The notes beneath the pieces were generated by a model. The model saw only the letters and a program-made list of their open reading frames with translations. It had not been told where the DNA came from and did not search any database. A DNA stretch of 64,000 nucleotides, from NCBI GenBank assembly GCA_016649715.1, contig JAENXC010000002.1:1-64000 (forward strand), in the 5' to 3' direction. Source of the DNA: Flavobacteriaceae bacterium. GTDB lineage: Bacteria; Bacteroidota; Bacteroidia; Flavobacteriales; Flavobacteriaceae. Positions 27,421 to 35,687 of the stretch are shown piece by piece; positions within the stretch are counted from its first letter, which is position 1; each line of letters starts with the position of its first letter. A program made the position numbers and the translations under genes.

Positions 27421-29133
27421 TTAATAACCAATTGCCGAATCGTCACCTCGGCTATCGGCACCTCCTTCAAGTTTGCCATTGGGAAGTTTTAAAATAGCAT
27501 CCACTTTACCGATTGTGGGGTCTGTGTCTATATTTTCGGGGTAGCCTTTTTGTTTGAGTTCTTCAATTAAATCTTTTGAAAACCGTTCAAATTCATACCG
27601 AAGGGCATCGGGCAACCATTGGTGGTGAAAGCGCGGTGCGTCCACGGCTTGTTGCATATTCATATTGAATTCATACACGTTCAAAATGGTCTGAGCTACC
27701 GAAGTTATAATTGTTGATCCTCCCGGCGTACCTACAACCATCCAAAGCTTTCCGTCCCTTTCAACTATGGTTGGCGTCATGGAGCTGAGCATCCGTTTTT
27801 GGGGTGCTATGGCGTTGGCCTTTCCGCCTACTAAGCCGTAAACATTGGGTTCGCCAGGTTTCGCACTGAAATCGTCCATTTCATTGTTTAAAAAGAAACC
27901 AAGGTCGTTTAAATATAGTTTTGAACCGTATTCCGAATTGAGCGTTGTAGATACCGAAACCGCATTCCCAAAGGAATCTACAATAGAGTAATGGGTAGTT
28001 TGTGGACTTTCATAACCGACAATAACGCCCGGTTTTATTTCTGAAGAAGGGATGGCGGCTTCAAAAGAAAAATTCTCCATCCGTTGGGAAAGATAAGTTT
28101 CCGAAAGCAGTGAATCTACGGAAATATCTACAAAATCGGGATCGCCCAAATAGAAACTTCTATCGGCATACGCGCGGCGTTCAGCTTCGGCTAGCACTTG
28201 AATGTATTTTTCACTGTTTTGGCCATATTCCGAAAGAGGAAATGGCTCCACCATTTTTAAAATCTGCGCCAAACAAATTCCTCCGCTGGAAGGTGGCGCC
28301 ATTGAAATTATTTTTAAATCTTTATACTTAAAAACAATGGGTTCGCGCCATTGGGCTTCGTAAGCTTCCAAATCTTTTAGGGTAATAATGCCACCTTTTT
28401 TCATCAGAAACGCAACCATTTTTTTACCCGTTTCGCCTCCATAAAATTCGGAGCGGCCGTTTTTTGAAATTCGCTCCAAAGTGTTTGCCAAAGCAGCGTT
28501 TTTCAGCGTATCTCCAACTTTATAATTTTTGGAATAAAGAATACTTCCACCATTGACTTCTTCAAACTGAGTTTTGAATTTTTCAAGTCTTTCAGCCTGT
28601 TGTTCGGTGATTATATATCCTTTTTTTGCGAGTTCGATTACGGGTTTTAAGATAACTTCCATTGGCAAGCTGCCATATTTTTCGTAGACTGCAAACATAC
28701 CAGCAATAGTTCCCGGAACGCCTACAGCCATTGCGCCCACCGAACTTTTATTGGGGATAACGTTTCCATCTTTATCTATATACATATTTTTTGTGGCGGC
28801 CATCGGGGCTTTTTCGCGATAGTCTAAAGAACCCATTTCGCCGTATTGGCTTCGGAAAACCATAAACCCGCCACCGCCGAGGTTTCCGGCGTAGGGATAA
28901 CAAACTGCCAAAGCCATTTCGGTAGCAATCATCGCATCAAAAGCATTTCCGCCGTTTTTAAGGATTTCTATTCCAATTTTGGAGGCTTCTGCACGTGCCG
29001 AAACCACCATTGCGCTGTCGGCGGTAATTGCTATTTTTTCAATTTTGGGCTGTTGAGCTATGGTTTGAGCTTTGGGTTTTTCTTTGCAAGCAAAAAACAA
29101 AAATGAAATCAGTAGGAGGGAAGTTAGTTTCAT
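27421..29133 (-). CDS. ggt: Gamma-glutamyltransferase, lipoprotein
   Basis: Hydrolyses or transfers the gamma-glutamyl group of glutathione and related compounds, in the periplasm. 570 residues with a lipobox (FLFFAC, Cys16). The precursor should self-cleave before the nucleophilic Thr in TTHYSIVDSFGNAVS. Other family blocks are GGNAFDAMIATEMALAVCYP, NLGGGGFMVF, MAPPSSGGICLAQIL, LNNEMDDFSAKPG and GTPGGSTIITSV. Length is normal. It is an independent unit upstream of which lies the ACP phosphodiesterase gene on the same strand. Confidence 0.94.
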   Translation of the reverse strand: MKLTSLLLISFLFFACKEKPKAQTIAQQPKIEKIAITADSAMVVSARAEASKIGIEILKNGGNAFDAMIATEMALAVCYPYAGNLGGGGFMVFRSQYGEMGSLDYREKAPMAATKNMYIDKDGNVIPNKSSVGAMAVGVPGTIAGMFAVYEKYGSLPMEVILKPVIELAKKGYIITEQQAERLEKFKTQFEEVNGGSILYSKNYKVGDTLKNAALANTLERISKNGRSEFYGGETGKKMVAFLMKKGGIITLKDLEAYEAQWREPIVFKYKDLKIISMAPPSSGGICLAQILKMVEPFPLSEYGQNSEKYIQVLAEAERRAYADRSFYLGDPDFVDISVDSLLSETYLSQRMENFSFEAAIPSSEIKPGVIVGYESPQTTHYSIVDSFGNAVSVSTTLNSEYGSKLYLNDLGFFLNNEMDDFSAKPGEPNVYGLVGGKANAIAPQKRMLSSMTPTIVERDGKLWMVVGTPGGSTIITSVAQTILNVYEFNMNMQQAVDAPRFHHQWLPDALRYEFERFSKDLIEELKQKGYPENIDTDPTIGKVDAILKLPNGKLEGGADSRGDDSAIGY

Positions 29134-29214
29134 CTGTATATAATATTTGTTAAATTGGAAGATGGAATGCCCGGTTTATTCGTTTTTTTTATAGGTTAAT
29201 TGTAACTCGGCATT

Positions 29215-29799
29215 TCATAATTCTTTGAGTTTTTGTTTGGAAAAAGCCCGAAGTTCTTCAAAAAAGGAAGTGAACTCTGCTTCAAATTCGTCGTAAAATT
29301 CTTCGAGTTCCACTACGGCCAAGTCCATTTTCGCAATACCCTTGGTGCGCACGTTCATCTGAGCCAAGATTTTGCTTATTCCTTCAACGGTGGCATAACT
29401 TAAGAGCCAATTATCGGCAATCATATAGGGCATCATCCGTTGAATTCTGGCAGGGAGGATTGTGAAATTTTCCCGAAGCAATTCATAAAAATTCTGTACA
29501 TATTTATCTAAAGGTTCATCGGAATACTTGCTCCAGTTTTTTGCCAAAAAGTGGTCGTAGAGTATGTCCACAATCACGCCGCTGTAATGGCTATAATTTT
29601 TGTGAAGCCGCGCCGTGCTTTGATGTACAGTGGCATGAGCGTCCGTAAAACTGTCAATTCCGCGGTGCAATAAAATTCCTTTTGCAATGGAAGGAGGGAA
29701 TTTTTGATAACGTTTTCCTTTAATACCGTCTGCAATAAAGTTACCGATGATAACGCCTTCTTCCTTTCCGGAGAGATAGATGTGGGCTAAAAAATTCAT
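29215..29799 (-). CDS. Acyl carrier protein phosphodiesterase (AcpH family)
   Basis: Removes the 4'-phosphopantetheine arm from ACP; related to the HD-type hydrolases. 194 residues beginning MNFLAHIYLSGKEEGVIIGNF with metal-site candidates in FIADGIKGK, LHRGIDSFTDAHATV and HYSGVIVDILYDHFLAKNW. These His and Asp positions match E. coli AcpH. It is cytosolic, and divergent from the acyltransferase at 29840 with a 40-base shared promoter region. Confidence 0.85.
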   Translation of the reverse strand: MNFLAHIYLSGKEEGVIIGNFIADGIKGKRYQKFPPSIAKGILLHRGIDSFTDAHATVHQSTARLHKNYSHYSGVIVDILYDHFLAKNWSKYSDEPLDKYVQNFYELLRENFTILPARIQRMMPYMIADNWLLSYATVEGISKILAQMNVRTKGIAKMDLAVVELEEFYDEFEAEFTSFFEELRAFSKQKLKEL

Positions 29800-29813
29800 T
29801 CAATAAATATATG

Positions 29814-29821
29814 TATTTTTG
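29814..29821 (+). promoter_or_regulatory. Bacteroidota -10 element (TATTTTTG)
   Basis: TATTTTTG, exact to TAnnTTTG, lies 18 bases before the TTG start at 29840. It supports initiation at that TTG rather than at an internal ATG. Confidence 0.6.
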
Positions 29822-29839
29822 AGCTGTAAAAACTGAAAA

Positions 29840-30910
29840 TTGAACAGGTTACCCAATTTGGACCCACTGCGGTTTTTTCTGGCTTCCATAGTGTTGCTCT
29901 TTCACTTGCCTCAACTTTCCCATAATCAGGGACTTCCTTATTTTGATGGACTTCCCATCTATCACCGTGGTTTGGAAGCGGTTTATATGTTTTTTGTGTT
30001 GAGTGGGTTTTTGATAATTCGTCTTATTTATCGCTCGAAAATCAGGGATGCTTTCTCCATAAAAGATTTTTATATAAGAAGGATTCTGCGGATTTTCCCA
30101 TTGTATTACCTCGTTTTAGGTTTTGGACTGCTTTTTTATAACGTGATTTTGCCTTTTTTGAATATTCCCTTCGAAATAAATTACACGTGGAAAGAAGCCT
30201 TATTTTACAATGTTTTCTTCCTTCCGAACGTGTTCGCAAAAATCTACGAACCCGGCGGGATAATTGAAATTCTATGGTCCATTGGGATTGAGGAGCAATT
30301 CTATTTAGTAATTGCGCCACTGCTCTTCTTCATAAACGTGAAATGGGTTTTGCGGCTTTTAAGTATTCTTCTGATTGGCTATTTCATCCTTTATTGGTCC
30401 GATGTTTTTGAAGTACTTCGGAAATTTACTTTTGTGTTTTTCTACCTTTTTTCGGGTGGGGTTATTGCTATTCTCGAAGAAAAGAAAAAACTGGAATTTT
30501 TGAAGCGATCGGCGATTTTCCCATTACTGATTTGCATTGGCACATTGCTCTATTTCACAACCGATTGGTTTATATTTGAATCTATGTGGTTTCAGGCGTT
30601 GTTCACTTGTTTGTTGTTTGGATTCTTCATCCATTCGCTGGCTTTCAACAATCGCGGAGTTGAATTAAATAGTAGGATTTTGAATCATTTCGGAAGTATT
30701 TCCTACGGAATTTACATGTTTCATGCCATTGTTTTAAACGCTGTTGTATTTTTGTTTCTGAAACTGGAATTCCTCCAAAATCTAAACGGAATTTGGTCCA
30801 TAGTTTTGATGCACCTGCTTACCTTCGCAGGCACGCTTTTGATAGCTCATTTGTCCTATACCTATTTTGAGCTTTACTTTTTAAAATTGAAAAATAAATT
30901 CAGAAAATGA
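29840..30910 (+). CDS. Acyltransferase 3 family membrane protein (OafA/YrhL type)
   Basis: Transfers acyl groups, usually acetyl, to cell-surface glycans. 356 residues with about ten membrane segments. The family start NLDPLRFFLASIVLLFHLPQL carries the essential His, with further motifs FFVLSGFLIIRL and FYIRRILRIFPLYYL, and IEILWSIGIEEQFYLV. The start codon is TTG at 29840: an in-frame TGA lies two codons upstream and the next ATG would remove the catalytic His helix. Its stop overlaps the glmM ATG by 4 bases (ATGA), so the two are coupled. Confidence 0.87.
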   Translation: MNRLPNLDPLRFFLASIVLLFHLPQLSHNQGLPYFDGLPIYHRGLEAVYMFFVLSGFLIIRLIYRSKIRDAFSIKDFYIRRILRIFPLYYLVLGFGLLFYNVILPFLNIPFEINYTWKEALFYNVFFLPNVFAKIYEPGGIIEILWSIGIEEQFYLVIAPLLFFINVKWVLRLLSILLIGYFILYWSDVFEVLRKFTFVFFYLFSGGVIAILEEKKKLEFLKRSAIFPLLICIGTLLYFTTDWFIFESMWFQALFTCLLFGFFIHSLAFNNRGVELNSRILNHFGSISYGIYMFHAIVLNAVVFLFLKLEFLQNLNGIWSIVLMHLLTFAGTLLIAHLSYTYFELYFLKLKNKFRK

Positions 30911-32295
30911 CTTTAATAAAATCTATATCAGGAATCCGAGGTACGATTGGTGGAATCCAAGGTGAAAACCTAACCCCGATTGACGCCGTAAAATATGCCG
31001 CAGCTTATGGAAGTTGGGTAAAACAACAACGCAACAAAGAAAATTATAAAGTGGTCGTGGGCCGCGATGCGCGGATTTCCGGCGAAATCATGCAGCAATT
31101 GGTAATGAACACCCTCGTGGGAATGGGCATTACGGTGATTGACCTAAACCTTTCAACTACCCCAACAGTAGAGATGGCTGTAGCCATGGAGCATGCCGAT
31201 GGTGGAATAATTCTCACCGCCAGCCATAACCCAAAACAATGGAACGCCCTAAAATTGCTGAACAATAAAGGCGAATTTCTGAATGCTGAAGCTGGTCAGC
31301 AAATCCTTGACATTGCAGAAAAAGGAATTATTGAATTCGCCGAAGTTGATAATCTGGGCGAAATTCATAAAAACGATGCTTACATAGATTTGCACATTGA
31401 CGAAATTTTAAACCTGCCTTTAGTGAAAGCTGATGCCATAAAACGATGCAAATTTAAAGTGGTTGTTGATGCGGTGAATTCCACTGGAGGAATTGCTGTC
31501 CCTTTGCTTTTGGAAGCTTTAGGCGTAGAGCCCGTAAAATTGCACTGTACGCCAAACGGTGAATTTCCGCACAATCCCGAACCGTTAAAAGAACATTTGG
31601 GCGATTTGATGAAAAGGGTGGTGAAGGAGCGCGCCGACTTTGGAATAGCAGTGGATCCCGATGTGGACCGCCTCGCTTTTGTGGATGAAAAGGGCGAAAT
31701 GTTTGGTGAAGAATATACTTTGGTTGTTGTTGCAGATTATGTTTTGCAAAACACACCCGGAAATACTTTGAGCAATATGTCTTCGTCAAGAGCATTGCGC
31801 GATGTTACCGAAAAACACGGTGGAACTTACACCGCCAGCGCTGTGGGCGAGGTGAACGTAGTTGAAAAAATGAAGGAAACCAATGCCGTGATTGGCGGTG
31901 AAGGCAATGGAGGAATAATCTATCCCGAACTTCATTACGGTCGCGACAGTTTGGTGGGAATTGCTTTGTTTTTAAGTTTTTTAGCTGAAGAAAAAATTGC
32001 GGTTAGCGAACTTCGGAAGAGATACACCGCTTATTTTATGAGCAAAAAGAAGATTGAATTAACGCCACAGTTAGATGTTGATGCAATTTTGAAAGCGATG
32101 GAAGCAAAATATTCCTCCGAAGAAATAAATACCATTGACGGAGTAAAAATAGATTTCTCTGAAAACTGGGTGCACCTTCGAAAATCAAACACGGAACCGA
32201 TTATTAGGATTTATACTGAAGCGAAATCTCAAGAGGAAGCAGATGCTTTGGCGGATAGGATTATTGGGGAAATTAAAGCTGTTGCAGGAGTTTAA
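30907..32295 (+). CDS. glmM: Phosphoglucosamine mutase (phosphohexomutase family)
   Basis: Converts glucosamine 6-phosphate to glucosamine 1-phosphate for peptidoglycan and LPS precursors. 462 residues with the four phosphohexomutase blocks: the phosphoserine loop ILTASHNPKQWNALK, the metal loop DPDVDRLAF, the sugar-binding loop GEGNGGII, and the phosphate-binding RKSNTEPIIRIY. A phosphoglucomutase or phosphomannomutase activity cannot be excluded from sequence alone. It overlaps the acyltransferase stop (ATGA). Confidence 0.88.
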   Translation: MTLIKSISGIRGTIGGIQGENLTPIDAVKYAAAYGSWVKQQRNKENYKVVVGRDARISGEIMQQLVMNTLVGMGITVIDLNLSTTPTVEMAVAMEHADGGIILTASHNPKQWNALKLLNNKGEFLNAEAGQQILDIAEKGIIEFAEVDNLGEIHKNDAYIDLHIDEILNLPLVKADAIKRCKFKVVVDAVNSTGGIAVPLLLEALGVEPVKLHCTPNGEFPHNPEPLKEHLGDLMKRVVKERADFGIAVDPDVDRLAFVDEKGEMFGEEYTLVVVADYVLQNTPGNTLSNMSSSRALRDVTEKHGGTYTASAVGEVNVVEKMKETNAVIGGEGNGGIIYPELHYGRDSLVGIALFLSFLAEEKIAVSELRKRYTAYFMSKKKIELTPQLDVDAILKAMEAKYSSEEINTIDGVKIDFSENWVHLRKSNTEPIIRIYTEAKSQEEADALADRIIGEIKAVAGV

Positions 32296-32364
32296 CGTGA
32301 ATCTTACCATCACGAAGAGATGATATATTAATATTTTTTCATGCATTGTTGTGCGTTCGTTTTT

Positions 32365-32685
32365 TTACGCTATTTCAATTTTGTTGTTTTCTAGTTTTAC
32401 ATTGAATTGAATCTCGGCTTTTAATGCTTTGAACACTTTTATTATCGTTTCAATTCTGGCACTATTTGCATTATTCTCAAGTTTGGAAATTTGAGATTTA
32501 TTAACGCCAATCATTTCGCCTAATTTTTCTTGAGTTAAGTTTCTTTCTTTTCGGGTTGTTTTTATCATTCTACCCAACAAATCCATACGTAATTCATATT
32601 CGTATTCATCTCTTTCTTCTGTTCCTATCTTTCCGATATATTTATCTTCCATTTCAGATAAGCTATATGCTTTCATTTTTGCCAT
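32365..32685 (-). CDS. HTH XRE-family antitoxin (HigA-type)
   Basis: A 106-residue DNA-binding protein with an XRE helix-turn-helix at about 45-85 (NLTQEKLGEMIGVNKSQISKLE). It starts 4 bases after the toxin stop, so it is the second gene of a toxin-first type II module. It should bind and neutralise the toxin and repress the promoter at 33035. The N-terminal 30 residues (SLSEMEDKYIGKIGTEERDEYEYEL) are the probable toxin-binding part. Confidence 0.85.
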   Translation of the reverse strand: MAKMKAYSLSEMEDKYIGKIGTEERDEYEYELRMDLLGRMIKTTRKERNLTQEKLGEMIGVNKSQISKLENNANSARIETIIKVFKALKAEIQFNVKLENNKIEIA

Positions 32686-32689
32686 AATC

Positions 32690-33019
32690 TCAATTATTTA
32701 GGTATTCACTCATTATTTTTTTCGCTTTATTAATGTCAGTTTTTGGAGTTTTCTGCGTTTTTTTTATAAACCCATTTGTTGCAACTACTAAGGTGTTTTC
32801 GTTGTTTCTTTTATCCCAAAACGCCAACAATCTTATCTGTTTGTTTGAAAACCGAATCCTAAATTCCCATATTTCATCTGTTAATTTTTTAAATAGTTTA
32901 GGGTCATTTGACCGTTCAGCTAATCTTACATTATAAAATACTTTCTTTCGAGTTTTAGCATCAAGATTTTTGATAAAATCATCGGCAGTTTCTAAAAATA
33001 TGGTTTTGAAATAGTCCAA
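32690..33019 (-). CDS. HigB-type (RelE superfamily, Gp49-like) toxin
   Basis: A 109-residue toxin, probably a ribosome-dependent mRNA interferase. Family features are FKKLTDEIWEFRIRFSNKQIRLLAFWD, where the basic residues and aromatics line the RNA site, and ATNGFIKKTQKTPKTDINKA. It is the first gene of the operon; the antitoxin follows. Its promoter carries a near-perfect 24-bp palindrome, the expected autoregulation site. Confidence 0.85.
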   Translation of the reverse strand: MDYFKTIFLETADDFIKNLDAKTRKKVFYNVRLAERSNDPKLFKKLTDEIWEFRIRFSNKQIRLLAFWDKRNNENTLVVATNGFIKKTQKTPKTDINKAKKIMSEYLNN

Positions 33020-33034
33020 TTAAAAAACTTTTAG

Positions 33035-33042
33035 CAAATGTA
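33035..33042 (-). promoter_or_regulatory. Bacteroidota -10 element (TACATTTG) for the toxin-antitoxin operon
   Basis: On the minus strand TACATTTG, an exact TAnnTTTG match, ends 15 bases before the toxin start at 33019. The operator palindrome lies 3 bases upstream, across the -35 region. Confidence 0.7.
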
Positions 33043-33045
33043 TAT

Positions 33046-33069
33046 AAAGTTTCTAAATTTAGCAACTTT
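33046..33069. promoter_or_regulatory. Palindromic operator of the toxin-antitoxin operon
   Basis: A 24-bp palindrome with 11 of 12 pairs matched: AAAGTTTCTAAA at 33046-33057 and TTTAGCAACTTT at 33058-33069. It covers the -35 region. The size and symmetry fit one dimeric XRE antitoxin or antitoxin-toxin complex, giving autorepression. Confidence 0.65.
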
Positions 33070-33171
33070 TGTTGTAGAACGATTTTTTTTAGCAGATTAC
33101 GAACAACGTTTTCTACTGTTATACAGTCAGTATGTAGCTCAGGATATCGATAGTTTTATTTCCAACAAGGT

Positions 33172-34044
33172 TTAAACATCCCTCAGCTTCCACCGTTTAT
33201 GCGACCATAAATAATACTCTGGTTTTTCGCGGATTTGAGTTTCCAAAGCATCAAAAAACATGCGAGTGATTTGAAAATCTGGATATTCTTTTGGATTGTC
33301 AACCAAAGGAACAAAAGTGGCGGTGTAATAACCGCGTTTCACTTTTTCAACTTTTAGATAAAGTACGGCGAAGTCAAGTTTTTTTGCCAGTTCCTCAGTT
33401 CCCGTGAACATCGGGACGTTTATTCCCATAAACGTATCGCGGTGTTTAAAAGAGCCGAGCTTTGGGGTCTGGTCAGAAAGAATATAGGTTAGCGTTTTGA
33501 TTCCCTTTTTCCATTTTCTAAAAAGAACACCCACAATTTTTTTATTGCTCACAATGATGCCGCCAAAATGTTCCCGCGTTTTTTTTACCATCGCATCAAG
33601 CTGTTTGCTGCCCAAAGGTTTATAGACGGCATGGGCTTGATGTGGCATCAATTTGTTTAAAATTCCGCTCCATTCCCAGTTGCCGTAATGGCCGGCCATC
33701 ATCAGGATGCTTCGGTCGTTTTGGTAATATTTATCGAGTATTTCGGCATTGGTAACTACAAACCGTTTCCGGATTTCTTTTTCTGAAATGGTAAGAGCTT
33801 TTATGGTTTCAACAACAATATCGCACAAATGTTTGAAGAATCGCTGAGCTATTCGGTCTCTTTCTTGTTGTGTTTTTTCAGGAAAAACCAATGCCAGATT
33901 GTCTTTTACCACTTTTTTACGATAACCTATAATATAATAGACCAAAAAATAAATCGCACTGGATTTGATGTACAAAATGCGCATTGGCAAGATGGAAAGC
34001 AGCCAAAGAATTGGATATGCCAGTATATAAAGCAATCTTTGCAT
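33172..34044 (-). CDS. LpxL/HtrB-family lysophospholipid acyltransferase
   Basis: Adds a secondary acyl chain to lipid A at the inner membrane. 290 residues: one N-terminal membrane segment (LLYILAYPILWLLSILPMRI), then the catalytic HxxxxE motif in MMAGHYGNWEWSG and the substrate block LSDQTPK. The terminal YYLWSHKRWK is typical of the family. It is an independent unit between the toxin-antitoxin operon and the divergent rhomboid gene. Confidence 0.9.
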   Translation of the reverse strand: MQRLLYILAYPILWLLSILPMRILYIKSSAIYFLVYYIIGYRKKVVKDNLALVFPEKTQQERDRIAQRFFKHLCDIVVETIKALTISEKEIRKRFVVTNAEILDKYYQNDRSILMMAGHYGNWEWSGILNKLMPHQAHAVYKPLGSKQLDAMVKKTREHFGGIIVSNKKIVGVLFRKWKKGIKTLTYILSDQTPKLGSFKHRDTFMGINVPMFTGTEELAKKLDFAVLYLKVEKVKRGYYTATFVPLVDNPKEYPDFQITRMFFDALETQIREKPEYYLWSHKRWKLRDV

Positions 34045-34078
34045 AGGAATAGTTCCCGCAAAACTAACTAATTTTATT

Positions 34079-34132
34079 GCAAGAATTAGAATTCAAGATT
34101 TAAGATTCAAAATTCAAAATTCAAAATTCATT
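34079..34132. repeat. Short tandem A/T-rich repeat
   Basis: Tandem copies of a 7-base unit close to AAAATTC lie in the divergent intergenic region. It is low-complexity DNA common in these genomes, with no clear function. Confidence 0.5.
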
Positions 34133-34171
34133 TTACCTATTAACCAATAACTTTTAACTTTTTTTCATAAA

Positions 34172-34822
34172 ATGCAAAACTTACATCTCGCAACAATAAT
34201 CATAATCGTCGCAAACGCAGTTATTTCAATAAAAGGCTTCAGCGACTTTGCTTTTTTCGAAAAATATAAATTCAACATTGCCGGAATCCGCCGTGGCGAG
34301 CAGATACGGATGTTCAGTTCAGCTTTTTTGCACGCAGATTTTTCGCATTTGCTTTTTAATATGCTTACGCTCTATTTTTTTGCAGATGTGGTCATTGCAC
34401 AAGTGGGTGTTACTTATTTTGTAATAATATATGTAGCAAGCCTTCTTGCTGGGAACCTTCTTTCGTTCTATTTTCACAAAGATGAATATCACTACAGCGC
34501 AATAGGGGCTAGCGGTGCGGTAATGGGAATACTGTACTCGGCCATATTGTTTTATCCAGATATGGGGCTTTACCTTTTCTTTATTCCATTTCCTATTCCA
34601 GCGTGGCTATTTGGAATGGCATATTTGTTGTATTCCATCTACGGAATGAAAAAAAGAATGGGAAACATTGGCCACGACGCCCACATTGGCGGTGCACTTG
34701 GAGGATATGTGTTGACGCTTTTATTTGCACCCTCTTTATTTGAAACCAGTTTGTGGATTGTTGTTTTACTAGCCATTCCGTTGATCATTTTATTTATTAT
34801 GCATAAACTAGGTAAATTATAA
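34172..34822 (+). CDS. Rhomboid family intramembrane serine protease
   Basis: Cleaves membrane proteins within the bilayer. 216 residues with six membrane segments. The catalytic Ser is in GASGAVMG near residue 115 and the catalytic His in GHDAHIGGALGG near residue 170. The L1-loop-like segment RRGEQIRMFSSAFLHADFSHLLFNMLTLYFF is typical. Substrates are unknown. The SIMPL gene follows after 58 bases. Confidence 0.92.
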   Translation: MQNLHLATIIIIVANAVISIKGFSDFAFFEKYKFNIAGIRRGEQIRMFSSAFLHADFSHLLFNMLTLYFFADVVIAQVGVTYFVIIYVASLLAGNLLSFYFHKDEYHYSAIGASGAVMGILYSAILFYPDMGLYLFFIPFPIPAWLFGMAYLLYSIYGMKKRMGNIGHDAHIGGALGGYVLTLLFAPSLFETSLWIVVLLAIPLIILFIMHKLGKL

Positions 34823-34880
34823 ATAAGTGAATAGAATATAGAATAGAGAAAAAAGAAGAATAATCAATAATAAAGAAGCT

Positions 34881-35570
34881 ATGAAATCATTTAAAACCCT
34901 TTTAATTTTAGCAATTACAACCACAACTATGATGGCTCAAAACACATTACCACCACCCACAATAGACGTTGCCGGCGAAGGCATTGTCCGTGTGGTTCCC
35001 GATGAAGTTACCATCAACATTCGCGTTGAAAATACAGGCGAAAACACAAAACTGCTGAAAGAGCAGAACGATGCTACAATCAATGAAGTTTTAAAATTTC
35101 TGAAGAAAATGGAAATTGCAGACAAAGACGTTCATACAGAATATATGAATCTCAGTAAAAATTATGACTACAACAGCAAAACCTACACTTTTGCAGCCAA
35201 TCAATCGCTTTCGATAAAGTTGCGCGATTTGAAAAAATATGAACCCGTGATGAAAGGACTTTTGGATACAGGCATCAACCGTATTGACGGTGTTTCGTTT
35301 TCTTCATCAAACAAAGAAGTGCTGGAAAGCCAAGCGCGTAAAAAAGCCGTGGAAAACGCTCAAATGAAGGCGAAAGAATACGCTTCTGTTTTAAACCAAA
35401 CGGTTGGCAAAGCTGTTTCTATCAGTGAATTCAGCAACAGTGTTGGGCCACAGCCAATGATGTATAAAAGCGCAATGATGTCCGATGAAAGCGGTGGAAG
35501 CCAACAAACAATCTCGCCCGGCGAAATGGAAATCAGAACAACAGTGAACGTTAGTTTTCTTTTGAATTGA
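34881..35570 (+). CDS. SIMPL (DUF541) domain exported protein
   Basis: 229 residues with a signal peptide (LILAITTTTMMAQ) and one SIMPL domain: IDVAGEGIVRVVPDEVTINIRVENTG at the start, ANQSLSIKLRDLKKYEPVM and GINRIDGVSFSSSNKE in the middle, and a C-terminal TTVNVSFLL. Members such as E. coli YggE form periplasmic assemblies linked to oxidative stress. The exact role here is unknown. A strong bidirectional terminator follows. Confidence 0.85.
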   Translation: MKSFKTLLILAITTTTMMAQNTLPPPTIDVAGEGIVRVVPDEVTINIRVENTGENTKLLKEQNDATINEVLKFLKKMEIADKDVHTEYMNLSKNYDYNSKTYTFAANQSLSIKLRDLKKYEPVMKGLLDTGINRIDGVSFSSSNKEVLESQARKKAVENAQMKAKEYASVLNQTVGKAVSISEFSNSVGPQPMMYKSAMMSDESGGSQQTISPGEMEIRTTVNVSFLLN

Positions 35571-35626
35571 GAGTTGAAGAGTTTAAAAGTTTAAAGGGAT
35601 GAGATAACACAGAATCCTTTCCCCAT

Positions 35627-35666
35627 AAAAAAAACCTCGGTTCTTAACAAGGAACCGAGGTTTTTA
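35627..35666. terminator. Bidirectional intrinsic terminator
   Basis: AAAAACCTCGGTTC and its complement from 35652 (GAACCGAGGTTTTT) make a long stem with an 8-nt loop, flanked by A and T runs. It separates the convergent SIMPL and TlpA-type genes and can serve both. Confidence 0.9.
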
Positions 35667-35687
35667 ATTTTGTCTAACGTCTAATAT

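Noticed and set aside
33121-33171. tRNA-like string GTAGCTCAG near 33133
   Set aside because: No acceptor stem, anticodon arm or T-loop (GGTTCGA) can be aligned around it; a chance match.
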